From contig JAJXZT010000040.1 of the NCBI GenBank assembly GCA_021779935.1, forward strand, positions 1 through 64,000: a stretch of DNA of 64,000 nucleotides, in the 5' to 3' direction. How positions within the stretch are numbered: the first letter of the stretch is position 1; every line of letters begins with the position of its first letter. Position numbers and translations under genes: made by a program. A model generated the notes under the pieces. The model saw only the letters and a program-made list of their open reading frames with translations, did not search any database and was not told the origin of the DNA. Shown here one piece after another: positions 53,888-63,600 of the stretch. The stretch comes from Acidobacteriota bacterium (GTDB lineage Bacteria; Acidobacteriota; Terriglobia; Terriglobales; Acidobacteriaceae).

Positions 53888-54346
53888 ATGGGCACGGACC
53901 GCAACGACGAGCTCTGGATGGAAGAAGCCCTGCGCATGGCCGCCCGGGCGGAAGCCGCGGGAGAGGTCCCGATCGGCGCCGTGGTGGTGCAGGACGGCCA
54001 CATTCTCGGGCGCGGGTGGAACCAGGTCATTACGGCTTGCGATCCCTGCGCGCACGCGGAGATCATGGCGCTGCGCGAAGCCTCAAAGGCACTCGGCAAC
54101 TACAGGCTGACGGGCTGCGAGCTTTACGTGACGCTGGAACCGTGCGCGATGTGCGCCGGAGCGCTGACCCATGCGCGGCTCAAACGGCTCGTCTACGGCG
54201 CTCGCGATGCCAAAGCCGGCGCGGTGGAATCGGTGATGCAAGTCCTCAATCATCCAGCGCTGAACCACACGATGGAAGTCCACGAAGGCGTGCTCGCAGG
54301 ACGCTGCCAGGAGATGCTGCAAGCGTTCTTTCGGCAGCGGCGATAG
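53888..54346 (+). CDS. tadA: tRNA-specific adenosine deaminase
   Basis: TadA deaminates A34 of tRNA-Arg(ACG) to inosine. The 152-residue enzyme has HAE (His56, Glu58) in CDPCAHAEIMALREA and PCAMC (Cys86, Cys89), the zinc site. Its substrate gene, tRNA-Arg-ACG, is at 20371-20447 in the same window. It is monocistronic. The ATG at 53888 is the only start of normal family length. Confidence 0.95.
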   Translation: MGTDRNDELWMEEALRMAARAEAAGEVPIGAVVVQDGHILGRGWNQVITACDPCAHAEIMALREASKALGNYRLTGCELYVTLEPCAMCAGALTHARLKRLVYGARDAKAGAVESVMQVLNHPALNHTMEVHEGVLAGRCQEMLQAFFRQRR

Positions 54347-55003
54347 AAACAAGCGTCTAAGCTGCTGAGCTACTGAGCTGCTGAGCCGAAGCCACGGCAA
54401 AGGCAAGATCCATGTTCGGGTACCCCCACCCCCCATATTTTTAGATACTTTGTTTTCAATGGATTACGGACATTTCCTCGTAAAAATCAAAAAACAAAGG
54501 GGTTAGAGGTCAAATATTTCAAAAGAAAGCACTTAGCAAAGGTACTAGGTGCCAGGTATTAGGTCCTAGAAAGAGCAAAGCCCGCGCGGGGCGGGCTCGT
54601 GTGTTTTGTCGCTATATCTAGTGTGACATAGCGGAGGGGGAAAAGGTGACATCGAATTGAGAACTCTATTTCCTTGCGAATGAGATCAGTGCGCGGAATG
54701 TGTGACCAGGAACATCTTGACGTGTGACAAAGACAGTCGGCAAGTCGGAAGGTTTGAAGGAAAAGGCAAAGACGAATTTCGGAGGTTTCGAAAGGCGGGT
54801 CAAACATGGTTGATTGAGGATTGGCGATTGGAAGGGCCGTCGAGGAAAGTACGAAGGACGAAGTACGAATGACGAATAAACCACAAAGAACCAGTTTAGG
54901 GGCAGCGGTACGGAGAAATTGCTCATACGCGGGACGGTAAGCGGAGGGGCACACAGGTCGGAAGTGTTCTGATATTATGGGTTTGCGACCACGGTTTCCT
55001 CGC
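54347..55003. other. 657-bp non-coding region with short repeats
   Basis: No gene is supported. There are imperfect direct repeats (CTGAGCTGCTGAGC near 54370; GTACGAA/GACGAA units near 54845; AGGTGCCAGGTATTAGG near 54548). A weak hairpin at 54579-54597 (AGCCCGC/GCGGGCT) could terminate tadA. The long minus-strand frame here is a shadow of the tRNA gene. Confidence 0.6.
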
Positions 55004-55093
55004 GGAGAGGTGGCAGAGTGGTTGAATGCACCTGACTCGAAATCAGACGTGGGGGTAACTCCACCGGGGGTTCGAATCCCTCCCTCTCCGCCA
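55004..55093 (+). tRNA. tRNA-Ser (anticodon CGA)
   Basis: The 90-nt class II tRNA has acceptor arms GGAGAGG/CCTCTCC and anticodon loop CTCGAAA (CGA). The long variable arm is CGTGGGGGTAACTCCACC, the T-arm has GGTTCGAATCC, and CCA is encoded. Confidence 0.97.
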
Positions 55094-55137
55094 TTCCTTC
55101 CTAAACAGACCTTTCTCCCTTCTCCTTTTTTCATGAG

Positions 55138-55842
55138 CTAATACGTTTCCGACCTGCTGATTGCCAGGTAGTTGAGCTTTCCGTGAACAAAGCGGGCCTC
55201 TATGTACGCCGTTACATCACCAAATTCGAGGAACTTCTTGACTTCCGCGTCGCTCATGTCCGGAGTACTTTTTCGAAGAGCGACCAGTTCCTTGGCTGAT
55301 GTCTTGTGCCTGTATTCAAACAAATAGAAGGTTCTGTCTCCGACCACGGTGCTCGGCGGCCCAAGAATTCTCCGAACGTCCGCCGGGCTGACACCGAGTT
55401 TTAGACCACTTGCGGTCAAAAGGCGGTTAGTGATCCGGGCAGACTTAGTACATAGGTGGCTTCCCGTCCAGTCATGGCCATCTTTGAATAGGTACGCCAC
55501 ATTCTCGATTTCGCCGACCTCAAAAATGAGGTGGACATTGCCAGAGAGTGATGCATAGCAAAGTTGGCTGCGATAGGTGGACGCATCGCCGCGTTGAACC
55601 ACGGTGGCTTTGCCATACTTAGATTGAATCTTCGAAAAATCAGTGTTAACGAACAGGCCGTCAATTTCGAAGTTGGTTGTTGCCGGCGCCCTGTTCCACG
55701 ACTTGATTCCTACGGGCCATTCGCCGGTCCGTAACTGCGACCACCAATCCGAATTGTCGAGGCGCACGGGAGTTGCCTGCGACGCAGCGGAGCCGATCAA
55801 CGCGAGCAGTATCAAGGCGGACTTGCAAAAGGTAGGACGCAT
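55138..55842 (-). CDS. Exported protein of unknown function
   Basis: The 234-residue protein has a signal peptide (KSALILLALIGSAASQA) and a mature region with SDWWSQLRTGEWP. A beta-rich core follows (FDKDG-type VHLIFEVGEIENVAYLFKDGHDW), with four cysteines. The segment LGVSPADVRRILGPPS resembles the small SmpA/OmlA-like recurrence used in outer-membrane-associated proteins, but this is weak. The ATG at 55842 precedes the signal peptide. Function unknown. Confidence 0.7.
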   Translation of the reverse strand: MRPTFCKSALILLALIGSAASQATPVRLDNSDWWSQLRTGEWPVGIKSWNRAPATTNFEIDGLFVNTDFSKIQSKYGKATVVQRGDASTYRSQLCYASLSGNVHLIFEVGEIENVAYLFKDGHDWTGSHLCTKSARITNRLLTASGLKLGVSPADVRRILGPPSTVVGDRTFYLFEYRHKTSAKELVALRKSTPDMSDAEVKKFLEFGDVTAYIEARFVHGKLNYLAISRSETY

Positions 55843-55985
55843 CAAAACCTCACGCGACAGAGTCACGTCTACTCTACGAGTAGCGGTCAGATGCACCATA
55901 CATTACGTGTAACTCGTGGGACAAGCCGGTCCGCCTGCGCCGTTGAGGACAGGGCGCAGGCGGACCGGTGAGTGGAAGCAACTAA

Positions 55986-56744
55986 TTACTTGTAGACCGC
56001 GTAAGCCGAGCCGAGTTCGCTGCGGTGGTCTTTGAGGTGCACCATGGATTCGAAGGTGGGGCCAATGAGCGGGTTAGCCTTGAAGGCGGCGTCCATGGCA
56101 GCCCGGGTCTTATCGAGCCCGCTAGCGTTCGGGAGGACCCAGACAATAACAAACGTCGCGGGGTTGTTCGTGGCGATGGCTTGCGCATCGAGCTCCCACT
56201 CGGAGACGATGCCCTCTTCGAAGAGTTTGTGCATGAGAGGCCCAACCACACCCTTGCCGAGGATGTCCATCGCGTTGTCCGGCGCGTTCTTGCGCAGCGT
56301 ATAAACGCTAACGTAGAGGTATCCACTGTTCACGGTTCCAGGTTTCACGTCGTAATAGCGACTCTCCAGGACATTATCCCAGTGCTTGGTGGCGCTCTCG
56401 AGGAGAGAATTTTCCGCGCCGTTCCCTTTTTCCAATGCGCTCAGGCAGTCGAACAGGCCCGCCATGGAGGTGGAACTCCACCAGTTATCGTGCGTCCAAC
56501 CATCGGGGGTGTGAACGGCGTTTGCGTCGTAGCCATATCCGTTAATCGTTCCATTGGCGATCAATGCGTCGAATTGTTTCGAATCGCCGGGTACTGCCTT
56601 GGGCCATTGCGAACGCGGGAAAACCCAGTTGCTAACGTAGACATACCTCGGCGGCTTTTCCTGTACCTGCGCCGAAGCCGGCGCGGTCATACACATGACA
56701 AACGCAGAACAAATTCCCAGAACCAACCACAGTTTTCTGAACAT
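55986..56744 (-). CDS. Exported protein of unknown function (APA-rich mature domain)
   Basis: The 252-residue protein has a signal peptide (KLWLVLGICSAFVMCMTAPASAQ). A globular part follows, with YVYVSNWVFPRSQWPKAVPGD, HWDNVLESRYYDVKPG, LYVSVYTLRKNAPDN and TFVIVWVLPNASGLDKTRAAMD. The last two blocks look like a dimeric alpha/beta-barrel (EthD/NIPSNAP-like) repeat. An AGGAG site precedes the ATG at 56744. Role unknown. Confidence 0.72.
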   Translation of the reverse strand: MFRKLWLVLGICSAFVMCMTAPASAQVQEKPPRYVYVSNWVFPRSQWPKAVPGDSKQFDALIANGTINGYGYDANAVHTPDGWTHDNWWSSTSMAGLFDCLSALEKGNGAENSLLESATKHWDNVLESRYYDVKPGTVNSGYLYVSVYTLRKNAPDNAMDILGKGVVGPLMHKLFEEGIVSEWELDAQAIATNNPATFVIVWVLPNASGLDKTRAAMDAAFKANPLIGPTFESMVHLKDHRSELGSAYAVYK

Positions 56745-57224
56745 GCTGTTGAGTCTCCTGAATAAGGTAGTTGAAGCCGCAATAACCCGCAGCAATGGCG
56801 CACGCGGGGCGTAAAAGGCCCACTCGTTGATTTGTGTATCTGTTCAATTGGCTGAAACAAAGGCCCAGCAAGGCTTTCCACCCGAACGAGCCTTACTGCG
56901 AATTCCTGGGACAACGATTAGTGGGACGGACTATACAGGCAATGATACAGAGAAGCAAGCACCCTATTGCGGAAAGAAGCAACAAGGACATGACGGTGAC
57001 ATTACAAACGATGATGGCCGAGACAAAGGCTTTCTACTCGCTGTAATTTTGTCGTCCTTTGGCCGTTAAGTGGTGGCATCCTGTTCTTCGTTGGCAAGCA
57101 TCCCATCACGAGCGTAACCTGTTTCAGGTCTGGGGGAGAGGGTGGATGTTTCCGCGCCTGAAGATCGGCCGCTTCCCTTCCGCATGTCTGTTCCACAATC
57201 CAGCGAGCTAAGGATTTCTACACG
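56745..57224. other. 480-bp intergenic region, no supported gene
   Basis: This divergent region lies between the exported protein and the second giant Asp-box gene. It holds an AAGGA ribosome site about 10 bases before the ATG at 57225. Overlapping plus-strand frames of about 70-80 codons lack ribosome sites and sensible composition. Confidence 0.5.
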
Positions 57225-60200
57225 ATGCGAATCACATTGCGCCCATTCTTTGTCGCAAGTCTGCTAACTGCTTTGGCATTTTCTGTTGTGGTTTTTGCCC
57301 AACAATCAACCGATACGCACTCCAACATCGTGACGGCGCGTCCGGCAGGGCCGCAGCAGGCGGACCAGGAGGGACGCACGCTGCTGCCGATGAAGGTAGC
57401 GAAGAGCATCTCGTTCCGGCAGATTGGGCCGGCCATCAGCGGCGGACGCGTTTCGGCGGTGGCGGGCGTGCCGGGCGCGAACAACACGTATTACGTGGGC
57501 ACGGCCGATGGCGGCGTCTTCCGCACGACAAACGGCGGGATGACATGGACGGCGGAGTTCCAGCATGAGCCGGTACTGTCGATTGGCGCGCTGGCAGTGG
57601 ACCCGGTGAATCCGGAGACGGTGTGGGCGGGAACGGGCGAAGCGAATGTCCGCAACGACGTTTCCTTCGGCGACGGGATCTACAAGTCGACCGATGGCGG
57701 GGCGCACTGGAAGAACATGGGATTGCAGGCGTCGATGCAGATTTCGCGCATCGTAATCGATCCGCACAACTCGAATACGGTGCTGGTGGCGGCGATGGGA
57801 AGCCCGTGGAAGGACAGCACGGAGCGCGGCGTGTTCCGCACGACGGACGGCGGAAAGACGTGGGAGAAAGTCCTGTACATCGCGCCGGGCGTGGGCGTGT
57901 CAGACATGGCGATGGACCCGGTGAATCCGCAGGTGATTTACGCGGCGACCTATAAGTTCCGCCGCACGCCGTGGAGTTACGCGGATGGCGGGCCGGAAGA
58001 CGCGATCTACAAATCGGTGGATGAAGGTTCGACTTGGATGCGGCTGAGCGGCCACGGATTGCCGGAGAAGCCGGTGAGCAGGATTGGACTGGCGGTGGCG
58101 CAGAGCGCGCACAACACGGTGTACGCGGTGATGGGGTCGAAAGAGGGCGTGATGTGGCGCTCGAACGACGCCGGCGAGCACTGGACGCTGGTGAGCAAAG
58201 ACGAGGAAGCGGACGTACGCTCTTTCTATTTCTCGCACGTCGCGGTGGACCCGAAGAACGCCGATCACGTATTCGCGCTGTCGATGTTCCTGATGTCGTC
58301 GAGCGACGGGGGAACGCACTTCACGCCGATCGCGAAGAAGGTGCACGTGGACAATCACGCAATATGGATCGATCCTTCCGGCTCGGGACGCATCATTGAA
58401 GGCAACGATGGCGGCGTCATACTCTCGCAGGACAACGGCGCGCACTGGGCGTTCGTACATAACCTGGCGATTGGCCAGTTCTACCACGTGACGGCGGACA
58501 ACGAATTTCCCTACATGGTGTGTGGTGGATTGCAGGACAACAGCTCATGGTGCGGGCCGGGCTGGAGCCAGGACCCGAAGGGCATTCTGGATCGCCAGTG
58601 GTTCGACACCAACGGCGGAGACGGTATTTACGCGGTTCCGGCGCCGGATAACAACGACCTGATTTACAACAGCACGCAGAATGGCGTGCTGATGATTTTC
58701 GACCGGAAGACGCAACAGGTGCATGACATTGAACCCTATCCGCGCGATTTCGTGGGCGAGGGCGTGGCGAAGCTAAAGTATCGCTGGGATTGGGAGTCGG
58801 GCTTTGCGGTGTCTCCGGAGAACCCGAGCGTGCTCTATGCGGGCGCGAACGTGGTGTTCCGCAGCGAAGATCACGGGCGGACGTGGAAGGTGATCAGTCC
58901 AGACCTGACGATGAATGACAAGAGCAAGCAGGGATCGTCTGGCGGAGACGTGATGAAAGACAACTCGGGTGCGGAGGTTTACGACGCGATCCTGATTGTG
59001 ACTCCGTCGCCGAAAGACGCGAACGTGCTGTGGGTGGGTACGGACGATGGGCTGGTGCAAGTGACACGCGATGGCGGCGCACACTGGACGAACGTGACGA
59101 GCCATATCCCGGACCTGCCGGCGTGGGGACGCGTGGAGTCAATCAACGTCTCGGCGTCGAACGCGGGTGAAGCGACGATTGCGGTGGACAGGCACTTCAG
59201 CGGCGACATGAAGCCGTATCTCTACACGACAAGCGACTACGGTCAGACGTGGCACTCGATCACAGGGAACTTGCCGACGAACGTGTATGCGCGCTCGGCG
59301 ATGCAGGACCCGAAGAATCCGCAGATGTACTACGCGGGACTGGAGAACGGCCTGTACACGACGTGGGACGGCGGCGCGCACTGGTACCTGATGGGACTGG
59401 GGCTGCCGAATGTATCGGTCTACGACATGTACATGCAGCCGAAAGAAGACGACCTGATCCTCGCCACTCACGGGCGGTCGGTGTGGGTGTTCGACGACAT
59501 GACGCCGTTCCAGCAGTTCACGCCGGAGATTGCCAAGGCTCCGCTGCACCTCTTCCCTGTCCGGAATGCGGATCGATTCTGGCAGTGGTCGCAGGTGGAA
59601 TGGCTTGGCGATGGGGCGTTCTACGGTCAGAACCCGGGCTATGGCGCGATGATGACGTATTACCTGGGCGATGCAGCGAAAGAGCCAGGGAAACTGGTGA
59701 TCACGGATGCCAAGGGACAGGTGGTCCGGACAATGGAAGGAATGCGCAAGCTCGGTCCGGGAGAAAGCGCGCCGGATGAAAGCGCGCCGACGGGTGGCGT
59801 CGCGGCGCCAAAACCGGCGGAGAAGACCGCCGAAAAGAAGAATGAAGCTCCGTGGGTTCCGATGCAGGCGGGAATGCACCGCATCTATTGGGACCTGCGC
59901 TCGCAGGGGCCAGTGCGCTGGAAGAGCGCAAAGGACTTCAACAAGGGACCGCAGAGCGGCGCGCTGCTGCCTCCGGGCGCGTACACGGCAACGCTGACGG
60001 TGGACGGACACACGCAGTCGCAGAAGTTCGAAGTGGTCAACGATCCGCGCTCGCATGTTCCGCTGGCTGACTTGCAGGCGGAATATGCGTTTACGGCTGG
60101 GTTGATGCACGACGTATCGCAGCTCGACGTGGCGCTGAATCGTCTGGACGGAATGCGCGCGCAGGCGAAGGCGCTGGAAGTGGCGGTGAAGGACACTCCG

Positions 60201-60536
60201 AACGAGAAGCCGGTGGCCGACGCGGTGAAGGAACTGGACAAGGAAATAAAGGCGGTAGAGGCGACCATCACCAGCAACCCACAGGCGATTGAATCGACGA
60301 TCCGCATCCCGGACAAAATCCGCGAAAACCTGTTTGCGCTGGAGGGTTCCGCGGAGGGCAGTGACCAAGCTCCGACGGAAGCGCAACTGGTGCAGAAGAA
60401 ACGGCTTGATCCGCTATACGACGCGGCGCTACAGGGATTCAACGAATTCCTGAAGACGGGCGTTGCGACGTTCAACAAGACGATGCAACAACTGAAGCTC
60501 ACCGGACTGGTGGGCGGAGAGCCGTTGCAGCCGTAG
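57225..60536 (+). CDS. Giant secreted sortilin/VPS10-like Asp-box protein (paralogue 2)
   Basis: A signal peptide (PFFVASLLTALAFSVVVFAQ) is followed by a region of about 11 Asp-box repeats (TTNGGMTWTA, STDGGAHWKN, TTDGGKTWEK, SEDHGRTWKV, TRDGGAHWTN, TSDYGQTWHS and others) over about 700 residues. A C-terminal part has a beta domain (LVITDAKGQVVRTME) and a helical end. It shares the SIGPAxSGGRVxxVA start and VDNHAIWIDP block with paralogue 1. At 1103 residues it lacks the Lys-rich linker. Sortilin-fold proteins often bind or cleave peptides and glycans; this is not proven here. Confidence 0.9.
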   Translation: MRITLRPFFVASLLTALAFSVVVFAQQSTDTHSNIVTARPAGPQQADQEGRTLLPMKVAKSISFRQIGPAISGGRVSAVAGVPGANNTYYVGTADGGVFRTTNGGMTWTAEFQHEPVLSIGALAVDPVNPETVWAGTGEANVRNDVSFGDGIYKSTDGGAHWKNMGLQASMQISRIVIDPHNSNTVLVAAMGSPWKDSTERGVFRTTDGGKTWEKVLYIAPGVGVSDMAMDPVNPQVIYAATYKFRRTPWSYADGGPEDAIYKSVDEGSTWMRLSGHGLPEKPVSRIGLAVAQSAHNTVYAVMGSKEGVMWRSNDAGEHWTLVSKDEEADVRSFYFSHVAVDPKNADHVFALSMFLMSSSDGGTHFTPIAKKVHVDNHAIWIDPSGSGRIIEGNDGGVILSQDNGAHWAFVHNLAIGQFYHVTADNEFPYMVCGGLQDNSSWCGPGWSQDPKGILDRQWFDTNGGDGIYAVPAPDNNDLIYNSTQNGVLMIFDRKTQQVHDIEPYPRDFVGEGVAKLKYRWDWESGFAVSPENPSVLYAGANVVFRSEDHGRTWKVISPDLTMNDKSKQGSSGGDVMKDNSGAEVYDAILIVTPSPKDANVLWVGTDDGLVQVTRDGGAHWTNVTSHIPDLPAWGRVESINVSASNAGEATIAVDRHFSGDMKPYLYTTSDYGQTWHSITGNLPTNVYARSAMQDPKNPQMYYAGLENGLYTTWDGGAHWYLMGLGLPNVSVYDMYMQPKEDDLILATHGRSVWVFDDMTPFQQFTPEIAKAPLHLFPVRNADRFWQWSQVEWLGDGAFYGQNPGYGAMMTYYLGDAAKEPGKLVITDAKGQVVRTMEGMRKLGPGESAPDESAPTGGVAAPKPAEKTAEKKNEAPWVPMQAGMHRIYWDLRSQGPVRWKSAKDFNKGPQSGALLPPGAYTATLTVDGHTQSQKFEVVNDPRSHVPLADLQAEYAFTAGLMHDVSQLDVALNRLDGMRAQAKALEVAVKDTPNEKPVADAVKELDKEIKAVEATITSNPQAIESTIRIPDKIRENLFALEGSAEGSDQAPTEAQLVQKKRLDPLYDAALQGFNEFLKTGVATFNKTMQQLKLTGLVGGEPLQP

Positions 60537-60556
60537 CTACGATTCAAACAAGAAAC

Positions 60557-60599
60557 ATGCGCCAGCGGAGAGTGCGAATTCCGCTGGCGCATTTGTTTT
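60557..60599. terminator. Strong convergent terminator between paralogue 2 and metH
   Basis: A perfect 12-bp stem (ATGCGCCAGCGG / CCGCTGGCGCAT) with a 12-base loop is followed by TTGTTTTG on the plus strand. It lies 20 bp after the plus-strand stop and may serve both directions. Confidence 0.8.
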
Positions 60600-60607
60600 G
60601 CGCGAAA

Positions 60608-63600
60608 CTAAACGACGAAGTATTTGGCGTTGGGATGGTGAACGACGATGGCCGAGGTGCTCTGCTCGGGTTCAAGCAGGAAGCCGGTCGTCAAACGCAC
60701 GCCGATGTTTTCCTCGGGCTTGAGGAGCGCGAAGAGCTTGGTCTGGTCTTCCAAGTTAGGACACGCGGGGTAGCCGAAGGAATAGCGCGAGCCGCGATAC
60801 TTCTGGTGGAAGAGATCGTTGATGCGCGTGGAGTCGTCGCCGGCGATGCCGAGTTCTTCGCGAACGCGCTTGTGCATGTACTCGGCGAGGGCTTCGGCGG
60901 ACTCGACACTGAGGCCGTGGAGGTAGAGATACTTGGTGTACTCGCCGCCCTCGAAGAGCTTCTGAGTTTCAACCGACGCATGGCTTCCGATGGTGACGAC
61001 GGACAAGCCAATGACATCGATGCGGCCGGATGTGCGCGAGAGGAAGAAATCGGAGATGGACAGCAAGCGGCCCTCACGCTGACGCGGGAAGGTGAAGCGC
61101 TGGATCTCACGCAAAGACGAAGGCGCAACGTCACCGGCACGGAGGCCATCGACAGCGTCATAGATGATGAGGTCGTTGCCATCGCTCTGGCAGGGGAAGA
61201 ATCCGTAGACGACTTTGGGTTCGAACCAGCCGGCAGCGATCACTTCCTCCTGGAGCGAGTGGAGGATGGGACGGAACTTCTGCTCGACCAGGCGGAGATA
61301 GTCTTCCTGCGAGGCGGTCTTGAGCTGCCACTGATTCTTGAAGAGCGCAGTGTGGTTGATGTACTGGAAGATGGTGCGCAGATCAAAGTCCGACGGGCGG
61401 AGCACGCGCACGCCCCAGAAGGCTGGCTGCGGAATCGCAGCTTCCGGCATGGGATCGCGGGGCGCGGTGGCGACCTCGACGGTGGCCGTTGCAGAGGCGG
61501 GACGAACAAATTCCTTCACGGTGCGGCCGTCGGCAATCGCTGTATCGCGGTCACCGCCCATGAGACTCTCCATGTGATGAAGACCGGCGAAGGCGTCTTC
61601 GGCGTAGAAGACGGCTGACTGGTATTCGCGGCGAAGATCGTCTTCAACATACTTGCGGGTGAGCGCGGCGCCTCCGCAGATGACGGGAAACTTGAGGCCC
61701 TTGAGCTCGAGGTCCTGAATGACGTACTTCATCTCAAGCGTGGATTTCACGAGCAGGCCGCTAAGCCCGATGGCGTCGGCGCGATGTTCCTGCGCGGCGT
61801 GGATGATGGTGTCCGCAGGCTGCTTGATGCCGAGATTGACGACCTTGTAGCCGTTGTTGGTGAGGATGATGTCGACGAGGTTCTTGCCGATGTCATGGAC
61901 GTCGCCCTTGACGGTGGCAAGGACCATGGTTCCCTTCTGCGAGCCCTCCACCTTCTCCATCTTTGGTTCGAGGTAGGCGACGGCAGCCTTCATAACCGAG
62001 GCGGAGTCGAGCACGGAGGGGAGCTGCATTTTGCGCGCACCGAAGAGATCGCCGACCGTCCTCATGCCGTCAAGCAGGACGTTGTTGATGAGCTCGAGCG
62101 GAGTGTAGTTGACGAGCGCTTCTTCGAGAAGCTCATCGAGCAGGCGCTTGTGGTCGCCGACGCCAATTGTCTTTTCGCCCTGAATGATGCAGAACTTCAA
62201 CTTATCTTCAATCGAAAGCGAATCGACGTGAGCGGTGGTGACGACATCCTTCTGACCCTTCATGGCATCGAAGTGCGCCATGTATGTCTGAAGGGGATCG
62301 CCGTTGGAGCGGTCGGCAAAGATGAGCTTGCGGGCAAGCGCGACTTCGGCTTCGGGGATTTTGTACAGCGGATAAATCTTGCTGTAGTTGACGATGGCAA
62401 GATCCAGGCCGCGCTCGACAGCTTCATGCATGAAGACCGAGTTCAAGACACGACGCGCATAGGCGTTCAGACCGAAAGAGATGTTGCTGACGCCGAGCAA
62501 CGTTTTGACCTCGGGGAGTTCCTTCTTGATTCCGGCGATGGCGTTGAGCGTCTCAATGCCTGCGCTGCGATAGTCCTCCTGTCCGGTGGAGATGGGCAGC
62601 GTCAGGGCGTCAAAAATCAGCTCCTGCGGGCGCATGCCGTATTTGTTGACGGCGAGGTCGTAGATGCGCTTGGCGATGGCGACTTTCTTTTCCGCGGTAA
62701 GCGCCATGCCATCTTCATCGATGGTGAGGGCGATGACCGCGGCTCCGTAACGCTTGGCCATGGGAAGGACGCGGCTGGTGCGCTTTTCGCCGTCTTCCAA
62801 GTTGATGGAGTTGATGATCGCCTTGCCGGGAATGCGCTTGAGCGCTTCTTCAATAACGTCGGCTTCGGTGGAGTCGACGAGGATGGGCGCGGGAACGCGA
62901 GTGGCGATCTTTTCCAGCACGGAGCTCATGTAGCCCTTCTCGTCTTCGCCGACGACGGCGCAGCAGAGGTCGAGCATGTGTGAGCCTTCGTTCACGAGGC
63001 GCTTGGCGAGAGTGAGGATCTCGTCGTAATTGCGCGAGCGAACGAGATTGCGGAAATGCTCCATGCGCGTCGTCGTGTTCATCTCTTCGGCGACGATGAG
63101 CGGCTTGGGTTCGAGATCGAGCGGAACGGCGCTGTAGGCGCTGGCGGCCATGCCCACGGGCTTCACATCGCGGCGGGCAGGCTCGAGGTTAGCCACGGCT
63201 TCAACGACGGCCTTGAGGTGCTCGGGCGTGGTGCCGCAGCATCCGCCGACGACACGAACGCCGTAGTCCTGCACGAAATGCTTGTGATACTGCGCGAGGT
63301 CCGCGGGTTGAAGCAGATAAACGGCGCGGCCACCAACATTCTGCGGGAGCCCGGCATTGGGCAGCACGGAGATGTGCTTGGTGGAGTTGAGTCCGAGGTA
63401 ACGGACAGCATCGTTCATCTCCACCGGGCCGGTGGCGCAATTGAGGCCGATGATATCAACGTCGAAAACTTCGAGAGACGTGAGCGCGGCGCCGATCTCG
63501 GTGCCGAGCAGCATGGTGCCAGTGGCTTCCAGCGTGACCTGTACCTGGACGGGCACACGCTTGCCGGCCTTGCGCATGGAGTCAAAAGCCGCGACCACGG

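Noticed and set aside
54559-55134. Long minus-strand frame with the string GGEGGIRTPGGVTPTSDFESGAF
   Set aside because: This is the well-known false protein read through a tRNA-Ser gene on the opposite strand (55004-55093).
56827-57069. Two overlapping frames in the intergenic region before the second Asp-box gene
   Set aside because: Polar, low-complexity translations with no ribosome site or domain.
59139-60386. 415-codon minus-strand frame opposite the second Asp-box gene
   Set aside because: It is extremely Arg/His-rich with no domain; it arises from the codon bias of the true plus-strand gene.
61784-62983. 399-codon plus-strand frame inside metH
   Set aside because: The opposite strand encodes conserved MetH domains; the frame is a shadow rich in Asp/Val.
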